Shown here: positions 1-9,618 of the stretch, piece after piece | Layout: the number at the start of each line of letters is the position of its first letter | Numbering within the stretch: position 1 is the stretch's first letter | Origin: Gammaproteobacteria bacterium | GTDB taxonomy: Bacteria; Pseudomonadota; Gammaproteobacteria; Chromatiales; Chromatiaceae | Direction: 5' to 3' | Assembly (NCBI GenBank): GCA_024510845.1 | Contig: JANEMA010000010.1 | Span: 1 to 45,893 of the forward strand | DNA: 45,893 bases | Translations under genes and position numbers: made by a program | The notes under the pieces: model-generated | The model's input: only the letters and a program-made list of their open reading frames with translations | What the model was told of the DNA's origin: nothing | Databases searched by the model: none

Positions 1-83
1 AGGCAGTGTCCTGGTTTGTGTCAGAAGTGAATAAACTGTCCGGACTCGTAGCACGTGATTTGTCGAGCCTCATGGTCACCAAG

Positions 84-252
84 GAGGTACCCCATGAGAA
101 AAATCTGGCCGCCTGGGGCATCACCACCATGGAAGAAACCAACGACTATCTCCGGAAACGCTGTCTGCCGGCCGCTGTCGATGCCATCACGTCAACGCCA
201 AGGCGCGGGTGCATCGTTATCCCGACCGTTCCCTGGCGCTTTTCCACAGACA
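84..252 (+). pseudogene. Decayed transposase C-terminal fragment (DDE/rve type)
   Basis: Two short blocks in different frames read like the end of an integrase-core transposase. About 84-173 encodes GITTMEETNDYLRKRCLPA, resembling the family pattern of an 'AGIT..EAN.YLRE.YLPA' block. About 194-249 encodes ARVHRYPDRSLALFHR, resembling the C-terminal 'V..YPDG.LA.FHG' block. The linking asparagine/phenylalanine segment is lost and the two blocks are out of frame, so the gene is broken. The family (ISNCY/IS1202-like) is from memory of such proteins. No terminal repeats or target duplication are visible. Bases 253-372 hold nothing I recognise. Confidence 0.45.
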
Positions 253-372
253 CGAAAGACGGGGCAGTCACTCCCGGAGCCTGCCCTTCGAACCTCTCGA
301 CACCCCCCTGCCAGGCATCGGCCAATATCCATTGCCATGCCGGATCCTCATTAGAACTCAAGGCAGACACTT

Positions 373-897
373 TCATGTATTGCGAAACCGGACGGTTCTG
401 TTCGTTGCCAACAGACGCCCGATCCAGTACGCCAGCAGCATGGTGAGCACCACACTGGCGGAGAACCAATAGATCCCCGGCCCCACCCGTGCCTGCGCCA
501 GTGCCCCGAGCTTGACGGTAACCACGATCAGCGCCACCACAAACACATCCAGCATGGACCAGCGCCCACACTCGGCCAGCCAGTGCAGATGGCGGACATG
601 CGCCCGGCTGCCTTTGCGCCCGAAATTCCAGACCAGCGCCAGCAGCAGGATCTTGACCACGGGGAACACCACGCTGAAGGCCCCAATGAGCACGAACAGA
701 CTCCATTCACCCTCGGCACGCAACTGTTGCATGCTCGACCAGAGGCTGACCGTGTTGCGAAAGAAATAGAACTGCTCGACGGTCAGCAACGGTGTGCGCA
801 GACCGATCAGCAACAGCACCAGCGCCACGACCAGCAACAGGTTCACCAGCAGCTTCTGTACCGGGTGGTGCACGGCACGACTGTCACGAAACCCCAT
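373..897 (-). CDS. PqiA-family integral membrane protein (small, single-domain)
   Basis: A 174-residue inner-membrane protein with four hydrophobic segments, at about residues 13-33, 62-85, 107-128 and 137-158. The pattern and motifs such as VVFPVVKILLL and WSMLDVFVVALIV match the paraquat-inducible protein A domain. PqiA-domain proteins act with MCE-type lipid transport systems; no MCE partner (PqiB/PqiC-like) is present here, so the role is open. The start at 897 places the ATG 14 bases inside the end of tilS, suggesting translational coupling. A longer reading up to 1026 would lie wholly inside tilS and lacks family similarity. There is only one PqiA domain, against two in E. coli PqiA. 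Confidence 0.7.
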   Translation of the reverse strand: MGFRDSRAVHHPVQKLLVNLLLVVALVLLLIGLRTPLLTVEQFYFFRNTVSLWSSMQQLRAEGEWSLFVLIGAFSVVFPVVKILLLALVWNFGRKGSRAHVRHLHWLAECGRWSMLDVFVVALIVVTVKLGALAQARVGPGIYWFSASVVLTMLLAYWIGRLLATNRTVRFRNT

Positions 898-2239
898 GGC
901 CTTCCTCCCCGATGGTTGGCGGCCAGACCAGCGCCTCCCGCCACACGGGGCGATAGCAAATCTCGCCCAGGCACGCCGGCGGTGGTTCGCACCAAGCGAA
1001 CCCCCCAACTGCCACCAGCCGCCCATCGACGAAGATCAGCGGCACATAGGGTCGCACCCAGGCCGGTATGCCAATTTCCTGGTACAACTTGCGCGCACTT
1101 CGATGACCACGACGCCCCGGAGGGCGACAACACCAGCCAGACCCGCCCCAACGCACCCGTACTCGCCCTGCTTCCCAGTAATACGCCGGGATACCCTGCA
1201 CGGCCGGCAAGGCCAGCAGACGTCCCCGCCCAGACCCCAGATCGATCGATGACGGTGCCTGCCATACCTGCTCGCCGGCCAGCGGCGCCGGCAAGGGGTC
1301 GGGAACAGCATACAGACAGCCCCGATAACGGCGCAGACTCACGTCGGCCCAGGACACCTGCGGGGCGCTGCCGGCCTCGTTCTCGATCAGCTGACGCTCG
1401 ATCGCCTGCAGGCGTCTCCGGTCTGGCAACGGCCAACCTCCTTCGCGCAACCAGGCACGCACCACCTCTGCGCGCATCGGAACGGCCAGTTCACGCAACG
1501 CAGCGACAGAGAGTCCACGCGCGGCGCGACATCCGGTCAGAACCTCGGCCACACAGTCATCGAGCAGGTGCCGGGTCTCGCCCAGCAGGGCCGCGCTGCG
1601 TGCCAGCGTCTTGTCCGCACCGGGCCAACGTTCGCGCAACAACGGCAATACCCGATGGCGCAGGAAATTGCGGTCGAAGCGCAGATCGGCATTGCTCGGA
1701 TCCTCGATCCATTCCAGCCCCTGCTGTTCTGCCCATTGACGCAACGCCGCGCGCGAAAAATCGAGCAGGGGGCGCGCCTGCCAGCCGTTCGCCCAACGTC
1801 GGCAGCGAGGCATGCTGGCCAGCCCGGACGGCCCGGCACCGCGCAACAATTGCAACAACAAGGTCTCGGCCTGATCATCCCGATGCTGGGCCAGCAGCAG
1901 CATCTCGCCAGGACGCAGCACGCCGGCGATGGCACGGTAACGAGCCGCACGCGCAGCCGCTTCCGGACTCTCTCCCGCAGGTATCTCGAGGCTCAGATGC
2001 AGCACTTCCAGTGGCACCGCGAGGCGGGAACACACCGTGCGGCAGTGCACCGCCCACTGATCGGCCTCCGGCTGCAGGCCATGGTGCACATACACGGCGC
2101 GCAGCGGTGCCGCCAGATGCTGACGCAATGCAGCCGTGGCATGCAGCAACACACTGGAGTCGAGACCACCACTGAAGGCGATCAACCAGCCGGTGGGGTC
2201 TGGCAGGCGAGACAGTAACGCTTCGGGGTCGAAGCCCAC
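884..2239 (-). CDS. tilS: tRNA(Ile)-lysidine synthase TilS
   Basis: A 451-residue enzyme that ligates lysine to C34 of tRNA(Ile2) CAU anticodon, changing it to lysidine so that it reads AUA. The PP-loop ATPase motif SGGLDSSV lies at residues 23-30, followed by VYVHHGLQ and LLLAQHRDDQAETLLLQLLRG, which are typical of TilS. A middle helical domain (around residues 200-270) and a C-terminal region with the GHRSARKLYQE segment complete the family architecture. Length is normal (E. coli TilS 432). It starts 8 bases downstream of accA; accA-tilS adjacency is common in Gammaproteobacteria and implies one transcript. Its 3' end overlaps the PqiA-like gene. Confidence 0.96.
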   Translation of the reverse strand: MGFDPEALLSRLPDPTGWLIAFSGGLDSSVLLHATAALRQHLAAPLRAVYVHHGLQPEADQWAVHCRTVCSRLAVPLEVLHLSLEIPAGESPEAAARAARYRAIAGVLRPGEMLLLAQHRDDQAETLLLQLLRGAGPSGLASMPRCRRWANGWQARPLLDFSRAALRQWAEQQGLEWIEDPSNADLRFDRNFLRHRVLPLLRERWPGADKTLARSAALLGETRHLLDDCVAEVLTGCRAARGLSVAALRELAVPMRAEVVRAWLREGGWPLPDRRRLQAIERQLIENEAGSAPQVSWADVSLRRYRGCLYAVPDPLPAPLAGEQVWQAPSSIDLGSGRGRLLALPAVQGIPAYYWEAGRVRVRWGGSGWCCRPPGRRGHRSARKLYQEIGIPAWVRPYVPLIFVDGRLVAVGGFAWCEPPPACLGEICYRPVWREALVWPPTIGEEGHGVS

Positions 2240-2247
2240 GGGAGAAA

Positions 2248-3207
2248 TCAGCTGCTGGAGACCACGCCATAGGACATCAGACGCTCGTAACGGTGTTCGA
2301 GCAGGCGGTCCATGGATTCGGTGGTCAGATTGTCGAGCGTCTGCACCAGGGCATTGCGCAAGTTGCGTGCCATCAGATCAGAATCACGATGCGCGCCACC
2401 CAACGGCTCGGGGACGACCTCGTCGATCAGATCGTGGCTCTTGAGGTGCCGGGATGTGATGGCCATGGCCTCGGCGGCCCACGGCGCCTTCTCGGCGTCC
2501 TTCCACAGGATGGATGCGCAGCCCTCGGGCGAGATCACCGAATAGGTGGCATATTCCAGCATCATCAGCTTGTCGGCCACACTGATAGCCAGGGCGCCGC
2601 CCGAACCACCCTCGCCGATCACGGTGGCAACGATGGGCGTATGCAGTGCCGACATCTCCCACAGATTGCGGGCGATGGCCTCGGACTGGCCGCGTTCCTC
2701 GGCACCGATGCCGGGATAGGCACCGGGCGTGTCGATGAAGGTCACCACCGGGATGCGGAAACGCTCGGCCAGCTTCATCAGCCGCAACGCCTTGCGGTAG
2801 CCCTCGGGACGAGGCATGCCGAAATTGCGGTAGATCTTCTCGGTGGTGTCGCGCCCCTTCTGGTGACCGATGATCATCACCGCGCGGCCGTCGATGCGCC
2901 CCAGACCACCGACGATGGCATGATCGTCGGCAAAGGTACGGTCACCGTGCAACTCCTCGAAGTCGTCGACGATGCGCTCGATGTAGTCCAGGGTGTACGG
3001 CCGAAGCGGGTGGCGCGCCAACTGCGAGATCTGCCAGGGAGTGAGCTTGGCGAAGATGGATTCGGTCAGCGAGCGCGACTTGCCCTCGAGCTTTTCGACC
3101 TCTTCCTGAATGTTGATCTCGTTGTCGGTACCAACCAGTCGCAGTTCTTCGATCTTGGCCTGCAGTTCGGCGATCGGCTGTTCGAAGTCGAGAAAATCGA
3201 GGTTCAT
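2248..3207 (-). CDS. accA: Acetyl-CoA carboxylase carboxyltransferase subunit alpha
   Basis: A 319-residue alpha subunit of the carboxyltransferase half of acetyl-CoA carboxylase, which makes malonyl-CoA for fatty acid synthesis in the cytoplasm. The start [15 protein letters not shown] and the segments [33 protein letters not shown] and [11 protein letters not shown] are diagnostic of AccA. Length equals that of E. coli AccA. The partner accD is not in the window. No good Shine-Dalgarno is seen before the ATG. In the 101-base gap behind lysS a 7-bp hairpin occurs at 3264-3283 (CAGGGGC/GCCCCTG) without a U-tract, so it is not a convincing terminator. Confidence 0.97.
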   Translation of the reverse strand: MNLDFLDFEQPIAELQAKIEELRLVGTDNEINIQEEVEKLEGKSRSLTESIFAKLTPWQISQLARHPLRPYTLDYIERIVDDFEELHGDRTFADDHAIVGGLGRIDGRAVMIIGHQKGRDTTEKIYRNFGMPRPEGYRKALRLMKLAERFRIPVVTFIDTPGAYPGIGAEERGQSEAIARNLWEMSALHTPIVATVIGEGGSGGALAISVADKLMMLEYATYSVISPEGCASILWKDAEKAPWAAEAMAITSRHLKSHDLIDEVVPEPLGGAHRDSDLMARNLRNALVQTLDNLTTESMDRLLEHRYERLMSYGVVSSS

Positions 3208-3308
3208 GGGCGATGCTTCGGGTCAGTCTTGATCTGACCGCCTATCTTACAGGTGCCCGCCCTCAGGGGCCAGCAAGCCCCTGTCGGGAGATGCCACCGC
3301 AGCCAGCG

Positions 3309-4874
3309 TCAACCCTCCGACTGCTTGTCATTATCGGCAGAGGCATGACAAGGATTCACAGAAGAAGTCGTGGGGGTGACCTTGATGCTCGGCCTCATGT
3401 GCGGGAACAGCAGCACGTCGCGGATCGAGGGCGAGTCGGTGAACAGCATCACCAGACGATCGATGCCGATACCCTCCCCGGCGGTCGGCGGCAGACCATG
3501 CTCGAGTGCACGGATATAGTCGGCATCGAAGTGCATGGCCTCTTCGTCACCTGCCTCCTTCTCCTCCACCTGGCGGCGGAAGCGCTCGGCCTGATCTTCC
3601 GGATCGTTGAGTTCGGAAAAGCCGTTGGCGATCTCGCGCCCACCGACGAAGAACTCGAAGCGATCGGTGACGAATGGGTCCTCATCGTTGCGGCGCGCCA
3701 GCGGCGAGACCTCAGTGGGATAGGCGGTGATGAAGGTCGGATTCTCGAGGCGGTGCTCGACGGTCTTCTCGAAGATCTCGATCTGCACCTTGCCCAGGCC
3801 ATGACTGTCCTCGAGCACGATACCCCGACGCTCGGCCGCCGCGCGCGCGCGCTCCAGATCGTCGAGATCAGCCTCGCTGATATCCGGGTTGAAATGGAGA
3901 ATGGACTCCTTCACCGTCATGCGCGCGAAGGATTTGCCGAAGTCGTAGATCTGGCCTTGATATTCGATCAGCTCCGAGCCGATCACATCACGCGCGATCC
4001 CCCGCAGCAGCGCCTCTGTGCGATCCATGAGGTGATGGTGATCGACGTAGGCCTCGTAGAACTCGATCATGGTGAACTCGGGATTGTGCCGAGTGGACAG
4101 TCCCTCGTTGCGAAAGTTGCGGTTTATCTCGTACACCTTCTCGAAGCCACCAACCACCAGTCGCTTGAGATACAGCTCGGGCGCAATACGCAGGTAAAGC
4201 TCCATGTCCAGCGCATTGTGATGGGTGACGAAAGGCCGCGCAGCAGCCCCGCCCGGGATCACCTGCATCATCGGCGTCTCCACCTCCAGGAAGCCCGCCG
4301 TGTCGAAGTATTTGCGGATATAACGGATGATGCACGAGCGCAGCACGAAGGTGCGCCGACTCTCCTCGTTGACGATAAGATCCACGTAACGCTGACGATA
4401 ACGCTGCTCCTGGTCGGCCAGGCCGTGCCACTTCTCCGGCAAGGGACGCAAGGACTTGGTGAGCAGCACCGCCTCGTCCAGGTAGATGTACAGGTCGCCC
4501 TTGCCCGACTTGTGGATCACACCCTCTCCGCCGACGATATCGCCGATATCCCACAGTTTGATCTGCTCGAACAGATCGGCAGGCAATTTCTTCTTGTCCA
4601 CATAGAACTGGATAGTGCGTGAACGGCCGGACATATCCTGCACCACCACGAAGGGACCGCGTCTGGCCATGATGCGTCCGGCCACGCTCGCACACTGGCC
4701 GAGCTGTTCCAGTTCCTCCTTGCTCTTGTCCCCGTAACGTTCCTGAAGATCGGCAGCCAGGGCATCACGCCGGAAGTGGTTGGGAAAGGCCTGGCCTCGC
4801 TCGCGCAGGGCCTCGAGCTTCTCGCGCCGCTGTGCGATGAGTCGGTTTTCGTCTTGCTGTTGTTGTTCAGTCAT
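3309..4874 (-). CDS. lysS: Lysyl-tRNA synthetase, class II
   Basis: A 521-residue class II synthetase that charges tRNA(Lys). An N-terminal OB-fold anticodon-binding domain (around 60-170, with [11 protein letters not shown] and FVVVQDMSG) is followed by the catalytic core with motif 2 ([18 protein letters not shown]) and motif 3 ([16 protein letters not shown]). The start [10 protein letters not shown] at 4874 is chosen because the upstream extension (to 4952) only translates an intergenic repeat. The usual C-terminus falls near 'LLFPHMRP'; this protein runs about 27 residues further with a polar tail (ending NDKQSEG), longer than in E. coli (505 aa). It lies 121 bases downstream of prfB, the classic prfB-lysS pair. 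No clear Shine-Dalgarno precedes the ATG. Confidence 0.96.
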   Translation of the reverse strand: MTEQQQQDENRLIAQRREKLEALRERGQAFPNHFRRDALAADLQERYGDKSKEELEQLGQCASVAGRIMARRGPFVVVQDMSGRSRTIQFYVDKKKLPADLFEQIKLWDIGDIVGGEGVIHKSGKGDLYIYLDEAVLLTKSLRPLPEKWHGLADQEQRYRQRYVDLIVNEESRRTFVLRSCIIRYIRKYFDTAGFLEVETPMMQVIPGGAAARPFVTHHNALDMELYLRIAPELYLKRLVVGGFEKVYEINRNFRNEGLSTRHNPEFTMIEFYEAYVDHHHLMDRTEALLRGIARDVIGSELIEYQGQIYDFGKSFARMTVKESILHFNPDISEADLDDLERARAAAERRGIVLEDSHGLGKVQIEIFEKTVEHRLENPTFITAYPTEVSPLARRNDEDPFVTDRFEFFVGGREIANGFSELNDPEDQAERFRRQVEEKEAGDEEAMHFDADYIRALEHGLPPTAGEGIGIDRLVMLFTDSPSIRDVLLFPHMRPSIKVTPTTSSVNPCHASADNDKQSEG

Positions 4875-4884
4875 GGGATTCAAT

Positions 4885-4915
4885 AACCACAAAAGGCACA
4901 AAGAACACAAAGAAC
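4885..4915. repeat. Dispersed CACAAAG-type intergenic repeat, copy 1
   Basis: A purine-rich run of the unit CACAAAGAA/CCACAAAAGG in the prfB-lysS gap, just upstream of the lysS start. Related units occur at 13035-13056 and 15508-15531, each also in an intergenic gap. If read as protein in the lysS frame it gives a cysteine/leucine-rich stretch, which is why the longer lysS start was rejected. Confidence 0.5.
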
Positions 4916-4995
4916 ATTGGGCTGATGACGTTTCCCTCGACCGGGGAGACATCTGTTCCCTTCATGCCCCTTGTATTCTTCAGTGGTGAAAACAT

Positions 4996-6100
4996 TCAGA
5001 GCCCGCTCTTCAAGCTGGCCTCGATGAACATGTCCAGGCTACCGTCGAGCACGGCCTGGGTATTGCCGTTCTCGACTCCGGTTCGCAGATCCTTGATGCG
5101 CGACTGATCGAGCACATAGGACCGGATCTGACTGCCCCAGCCGATGTCCGACTTGGTCTCTTCGATGGCCTGGGCCTGCTCGCGGCGCTTCTGAATCTCC
5201 AGCTCATAGAGCTTGGCCTTGAGCTGCTTCATGGCCTGATCCTTGTTTTTGTGCTGCGAGCGGTCGTTCTGACATTGCACCACGACGCCAGTCGGGTTGT
5301 GCGTGATACGCACTGCCGACTCGGTCCGGTTGACATGCTGGCCGCCCGCGCCAGAGGCCCGATAGACATCGATGCGCAGGTCCGCCGGGTTGATCTCGAT
5401 ATCGATGGAATCGTCGATCTCGGGCGAGACGAATACCGCCGCGAAGGATGTGTGACGCCGGTTGCCCGAGTCGAAGGGTGACTTGCGCACCAGACGATGT
5501 ACCCCGGTCTCGGTACGCAGCCAGCCGTAGGCGTAAGGGCCTTCGAAACGTACCGTAACCGACTTGACGCCCGCCACCTCGCCGGGCGAGACCTCCATCA
5601 GCTCGGTCTTGAAACCGTGCGCCTCCCCCCAACGCAGGTACATGCGCAGCAGCATCCCGGCCCAATCCTGCGCCTCGGTGCCACCAGAACCGGCCTGGAT
5701 GTCGAAGAAGGCATTGGCCGCATCCATCTCGCCGGAGAACATGCGCTGGAACTCCAGCTCGACTACCCGTTTCTCGTGGCCTTCCACATCCCCGGCCACC
5801 GCATGGGTGGTATCCCCGTCGTTTTCCTCGACCGCCATCTGCAGCAGGTCGGTGGCATCGTTCAGGCCGACGGTGAGTTCGTCGATACCACCGACCACGC
5901 TCTCGAGCAGGACGCGCTCCTTGCCCAGTGCCTGAGCGCGACCGGGATCGTTCCAGACATCGGGAACCTCGAGCTCACCGAGAACTTCTTCGAGACGCTC
6001 CTTCCTGGTCTCGTAGTCAAAGATACCTCCTCAGAGCGTCCACACGCCCTCGAAGGTCGGCAATCTTGTTGGAGATGGCATTGATATCGACGTCCTGCAT
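4996..6100 (-). CDS. prfB: Peptide chain release factor 2 (RF2), programmed +1 frameshift
   Basis: RF2 releases the peptide at UGA and UAA codons. The coding sequence is in two frames. Codons 1-27 run from ATG at 6100 to CTT at 6020-6022, where an in-frame TGA lies at 6017-6019. Skipping base 6019 continues the protein in the +1 frame (from GAC at 6016-6018) to 4996. The joined product is 367 residues (E. coli 365). The codon-recognition tripeptide SPF is in KSPFDSG and the peptidyl-hydrolysis motif GGQ in [14 protein letters not shown] conventional start downstream (5898) would lose the N-terminal domain. lysS follows on the same strand. Confidence 0.97.
6017..6031 (-). promoter_or_regulatory. 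prfB autoregulatory frameshift site
   Basis: Read on the minus strand: AGGAGG (6031-6026), TAT, CTT, TGA, then C. The internal Shine-Dalgarno-like AGGAGG, the slippery CTT codon and the UGA followed by C reproduce the known RF2 frameshift signal, in which low RF2 lets the ribosome slip +1. Here the SD-like element is a perfect AGGAGG with 3 bases before CTT. Confidence 0.96.
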
Positions 6101-6343
6101 GGCATCCTCACGTTCATGGCGCAACGGGCCCCCGGCCCGGAAGCAGGCTGGCGATTCTACAACATTCGATTGCTCGACGTTTCCGACGAATTTTCCTCTC
6201 TCGTCTCTGCGTGGGCAGCGTTCGGCCCGGGAGCGGGTCTCCTTGAACAGCGAACCAAAATTCGACTCGAGGATGGACCTCCCGTAACCCAGGAGCAGTT
6301 AAAGACCTCCATACGCTGACCCCTGCTACGCTACAATGCCGGC

Positions 6344-6943
6344 ATGTCCCTCGACCGTCTGCCCCAACTGCTCACCCTGACCCTGACTGCACTGATCGTC
6401 TGGTCGGGCATCGCACCGGTGGCGCGCGACGTGTGGATCGCCGAGATCGTGCCCATCCTGCTGGTGTTCGGCGGGCTGATCTGGCTCTACCCGCGATTCC
6501 GTTTCAGCAATACCGCCTACCTGCTGATGGCGGTGTGGCTGTTCTGGCACACCGTGGGTGCACACTACACCTTTGCGCACGTTCCCTTCGACTGGTTCAA
6601 CCAACTGATCGGCTCACAGCGCAACCAGTTCGACCGCATCAGCCACTTCTCGATCGGCTTCTACGCCTTTGCCATGACCGAATGGCTGCTGCGTACCCGC
6701 CAGTGCCGGCCACTGCTCGCCAATCTGTTCGGCCTGCTGCTGATCATGGCCGTTGCCGCCGGCTACGAGATCATGGAATGGCTGTTTGCGGCCTACTACG
6801 GAGGTGATGCCGGCATCGAGTTCCTCGGCTCCCAGGGTGATATCTGGGATGCCCAGAAGGACATGTTGGCCGATACCCTGGGGGCACTGACCGCACTGGC
6901 ACTCTACGCCTGGCAGCGCCCCGACCGCCGACTGACCGACTGA
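6344..6943 (+). CDS. DUF2238 (YjdF-like) inner membrane protein
   Basis: A 199-residue polytopic membrane protein with about six hydrophobic helices. Conserved polar motifs lie between them: FWHTVGAHYTF, FDRISHFSIGFYAF, AGYEIMEWLFA and QGDIWDAQKDMLADTLGA. These match the YjdF/DUF2238 family. The conserved His, Asp and Glu residues near membrane faces suggest an active site, but the family function is not established. A TACAAT -10-like hexamer ends 6 bases before the ATG (6332-6337), so the transcript may be leaderless or the true promoter is elsewhere. The gene is followed after 14 bases by the AddB-like gene and may be co-transcribed with it. Confidence 0.8.
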   Translation: MSLDRLPQLLTLTLTALIVWSGIAPVARDVWIAEIVPILLVFGGLIWLYPRFRFSNTAYLLMAVWLFWHTVGAHYTFAHVPFDWFNQLIGSQRNQFDRISHFSIGFYAFAMTEWLLRTRQCRPLLANLFGLLLIMAVAAGYEIMEWLFAAYYGGDAGIEFLGSQGDIWDAQKDMLADTLGALTALALYAWQRPDRRLTD

Positions 6944-6957
6944 CCGAACGCTGCCTC

Positions 6958-9618
6958 ATGGACGACCTGCCCGAGCTCGACGCCAGCACCCTGCTGCTGA
7001 CGGTCAACAACCGCTTGGCACGCACCCTGCGCCAGACCCACGACGCCCGCCAGCACGCCGCCGGCCTGACCGTCTGGGACAGCCCACGCATCCTCTCCTG
7101 GAACGCCTGGCTGCACGATCTGTATGACGAACTGGTCGATCACGGTCTGTGCAACCGCACCCTGCTCGATCCCCATCAGGAGAGTCTGCTGTGGGAAGAC
7201 ATCATCCGCCACGCCCAGCGCGAGGATCCGCTGCTCGACGTACCCGCAGCGGCACGCAGCGCCCGTCAGGCCTGGCAACTGCTGCACGACTGGCGACTGC
7301 CCCTGTCGGTGCTGGCCGACCGTCACGACGAGGAGGCCGCGCAGCTGCACGCCTGGGGCCGGCGCCTGCGGGAGATCCTGCAACGCAACCGCTGGCTGAC
7401 CACCGCCGAGCTGCCCGGTGAAGCAGAGCAAGCGCTGACCCACGAGGCAACCCCGCCACTACCCCGGCACCTGCTGCTGGCCGGTTTCGACCAGTTCACG
7501 CCCATGCAGCTGGCGCTGCACGAACGACTGTGCGAGTGCGGCTGCCAGGTCGAGAGCTGGCAGCCCCGTCCACTCGACGCGGTGATCCGACGCCTCCCGT
7601 GCCGCGATGCCGAGGCCGAATGCCAGGCCGCAGCCTGCTGGGCACGCACCCGGCTCGAGCAGGACCCGACCGCGCGGCTGGCCATCGTCAGCCCGGCCCT
7701 GTCGGTCCACCGCGACCGTCTGACGCGTTGGCTGGCCCGCCTGCTCGACCCTGGAGGCCAACTCCCTGGCCACACACCCCACCCGTGCTTCGACATCTCG
7801 CTGGGCCGACCACTGGCCGACTGGCCAGTGGTCGGCCACCTGCTTCTGGCACTACAACTGTGCCGCCCCGGCAAGCTACCGCTGCACGAGATCAGCCAGC
7901 TGCTGCGATCGCCATTCCTCGGCGGCATGCCCGAAGAGGCCGATGCCCGCGCCGCACTCGACCGCGCGCTCCACGAATCGGGCCACCCGTGGCTCGATCG
8001 GCATCGCCTGCTGAGCGAGGCCCGTCGTCGTACACCGGGCGACCCGGCTGCCTGTCCCCGCCTGATCGAACACATCGAAGCCGTTCAGGCCGTGCTCGAC
8101 GAACTGTCCTTGCAAGACTCGCCCAACGCATGGGCCGGCCATCTGCTGCGCCTGATCGAGGTCTGGGGCTGGCCAGGGCCTCCTCAATTGCTGAACAGCG
8201 CCGAGTACCAGCAGGCCCAGCGCCTGCGGCAGGCGGTCAGCGAGTTCTCACACCTCGCCCGGGTACGCAAATATATGAACCTGGAACAGGCGCTGAAGCG
8301 CTTCGCCCACCTGTGCCGTGACATCGATTATCAGCCGCAGGGCCACGCAGACGGCGTGCAGGTACTCGGCATGCTGGAGGCCGCCGACCTGCGCTTCGAT
8401 GGCCTCTGGCTACTCGGCCTGGACGATGCCACCTGGCCGCCGGCCCCCACACCCAATCCCCTGTTGCCTGCCGATCTGCAACGCACCCATGACATGCCAC
8501 ACAGCTCTGCTGCACGTGAACTGCGCTTCGCTCGCAAACTCACCAGACACCTGCTCGGCGGTGCACGCGAGATCTGGGTCAGCCATGCCGAAACCGAAGG
8601 CGACGACAATCGCCTCACCCCCAGCCCGCTGATTGCCACCACCGACACACAAGCACCCGACTTCGCACTCACCGACCCCTTGTACAAGACAGCCAGGCAC
8701 GGCAACAGCGTCCCGCTGCCCTCCCCCGGCTACCTGCCACCTGTGATACCGCCGTGCGGTGGCACTGCACTACTCGACGACCAGAGCGCCTGCCCCTTCC
8801 GCGCCCTGGCCAGGCACCGGCTGGGGACCGAGACACTGATCGAGCCCGGCTTCGCACCATCTCCCTGGTTGAGCGGCCAGATGCTGCACCGACTCCTCGA
8901 GCATATCTGGAGCGAACTGGGCGACTCAGAAGCCCTGGCCACACAGCCCGCCGAAGTACTGCGCAACCGCCTGCGTGCCCTCGCCGAGAAGACCGTGACC
9001 GAGCTGGGCCACGACCGGACCGACCTGTTCGAAGGGCCATTGAAGACTCTCGAGGTCGAACGCCTCACTGAACGGGCCCTGGAATGGCTGGATCACGAGC
9101 GCCGTCGTCCCGCCCACTTCCGCGTGGTCTCGCTCGAAGTCCGAGAGACCCTCGATCTGGCCGGGCTGCCGCTGCACGTACGCGCCGACCGCATCGATAC
9201 GCTCGACGATGGCCGCCACATCATCATCGACTACAAGACCGGCCGCGGTACACGTCTCCCCGACTGGAAGGCCGAACGTCTGCCCGAGCCCCAGGTCCCG
9301 CTGTATGCCGTCTACCATCCTCCGGTCGCCGGTGCGGTGCTGGCGCACATTCATCCGGATGGCGAGCAGACGCGCTTCTTCGGGCTTTGCGCGGAAGCAG
9401 ACCTGCTGCCAAAGGCCAGCGGCAGGATGCAAAACATCCAGATCCCCGACGACTGGGAGAAGACCCTTCAAGACTGGCGTGAACGCCTCGAGAGACTGGC
9501 CCGCGAAGTACTCGAAGGCCGCGTGGAGATTGCCCCACGCGATGCCGATACCTGTCGGCACTGTGACCTGGGCGGCTTCTGCCGCATCGGCCCCCCAGGC
9601 GGGAGAAAATCGAAATGA
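6958..9618 (+). CDS. AddB-like PD-(D/E)XK nuclease family protein (probable DNA repair protein)
   Basis: An 886-residue protein resembling the 'probable DNA repair protein' family related to AddB. The N-terminal helicase-like region (TLLLTVNNRLARTLRQ) has no Walker A motif, so it should not hydrolyse ATP. The C-terminal third is a RecB-type nuclease: RADRID around 727-732 and IDYKTG with Asp758 and Lys760. Four cysteines (612, 866, 869, 875; the last three as C-x2-C-x5-C) match the staple-like 4Fe-4S site of AddB nucleases. It overlaps the AddA-like gene by 4 bases (ATGA), so the two are translationally coupled. A role in double-strand-end processing is inferred from family and partner. Confidence 0.85.
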   Translation: MDDLPELDASTLLLTVNNRLARTLRQTHDARQHAAGLTVWDSPRILSWNAWLHDLYDELVDHGLCNRTLLDPHQESLLWEDIIRHAQREDPLLDVPAAARSARQAWQLLHDWRLPLSVLADRHDEEAAQLHAWGRRLREILQRNRWLTTAELPGEAEQALTHEATPPLPRHLLLAGFDQFTPMQLALHERLCECGCQVESWQPRPLDAVIRRLPCRDAEAECQAAACWARTRLEQDPTARLAIVSPALSVHRDRLTRWLARLLDPGGQLPGHTPHPCFDISLGRPLADWPVVGHLLLALQLCRPGKLPLHEISQLLRSPFLGGMPEEADARAALDRALHESGHPWLDRHRLLSEARRRTPGDPAACPRLIEHIEAVQAVLDELSLQDSPNAWAGHLLRLIEVWGWPGPPQLLNSAEYQQAQRLRQAVSEFSHLARVRKYMNLEQALKRFAHLCRDIDYQPQGHADGVQVLGMLEAADLRFDGLWLLGLDDATWPPAPTPNPLLPADLQRTHDMPHSSAARELRFARKLTRHLLGGAREIWVSHAETEGDDNRLTPSPLIATTDTQAPDFALTDPLYKTARHGNSVPLPSPGYLPPVIPPCGGTALLDDQSACPFRALARHRLGTETLIEPGFAPSPWLSGQMLHRLLEHIWSELGDSEALATQPAEVLRNRLRALAEKTVTELGHDRTDLFEGPLKTLEVERLTERALEWLDHERRRPAHFRVVSLEVRETLDLAGLPLHVRADRIDTLDDGRHIIIDYKTGRGTRLPDWKAERLPEPQVPLYAVYHPPVAGAVLAHIHPDGEQTRFFGLCAEADLLPKASGRMQNIQIPDDWEKTLQDWRERLERLAREVLEGRVEIAPRDADTCRHCDLGGFCRIGPPGGRKSK

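Noticed and set aside
583..2175. 530-residue plus-strand open frame over tilS
   Set aside because: Pro/Arg-rich antisense of tilS without any recognisable domain.
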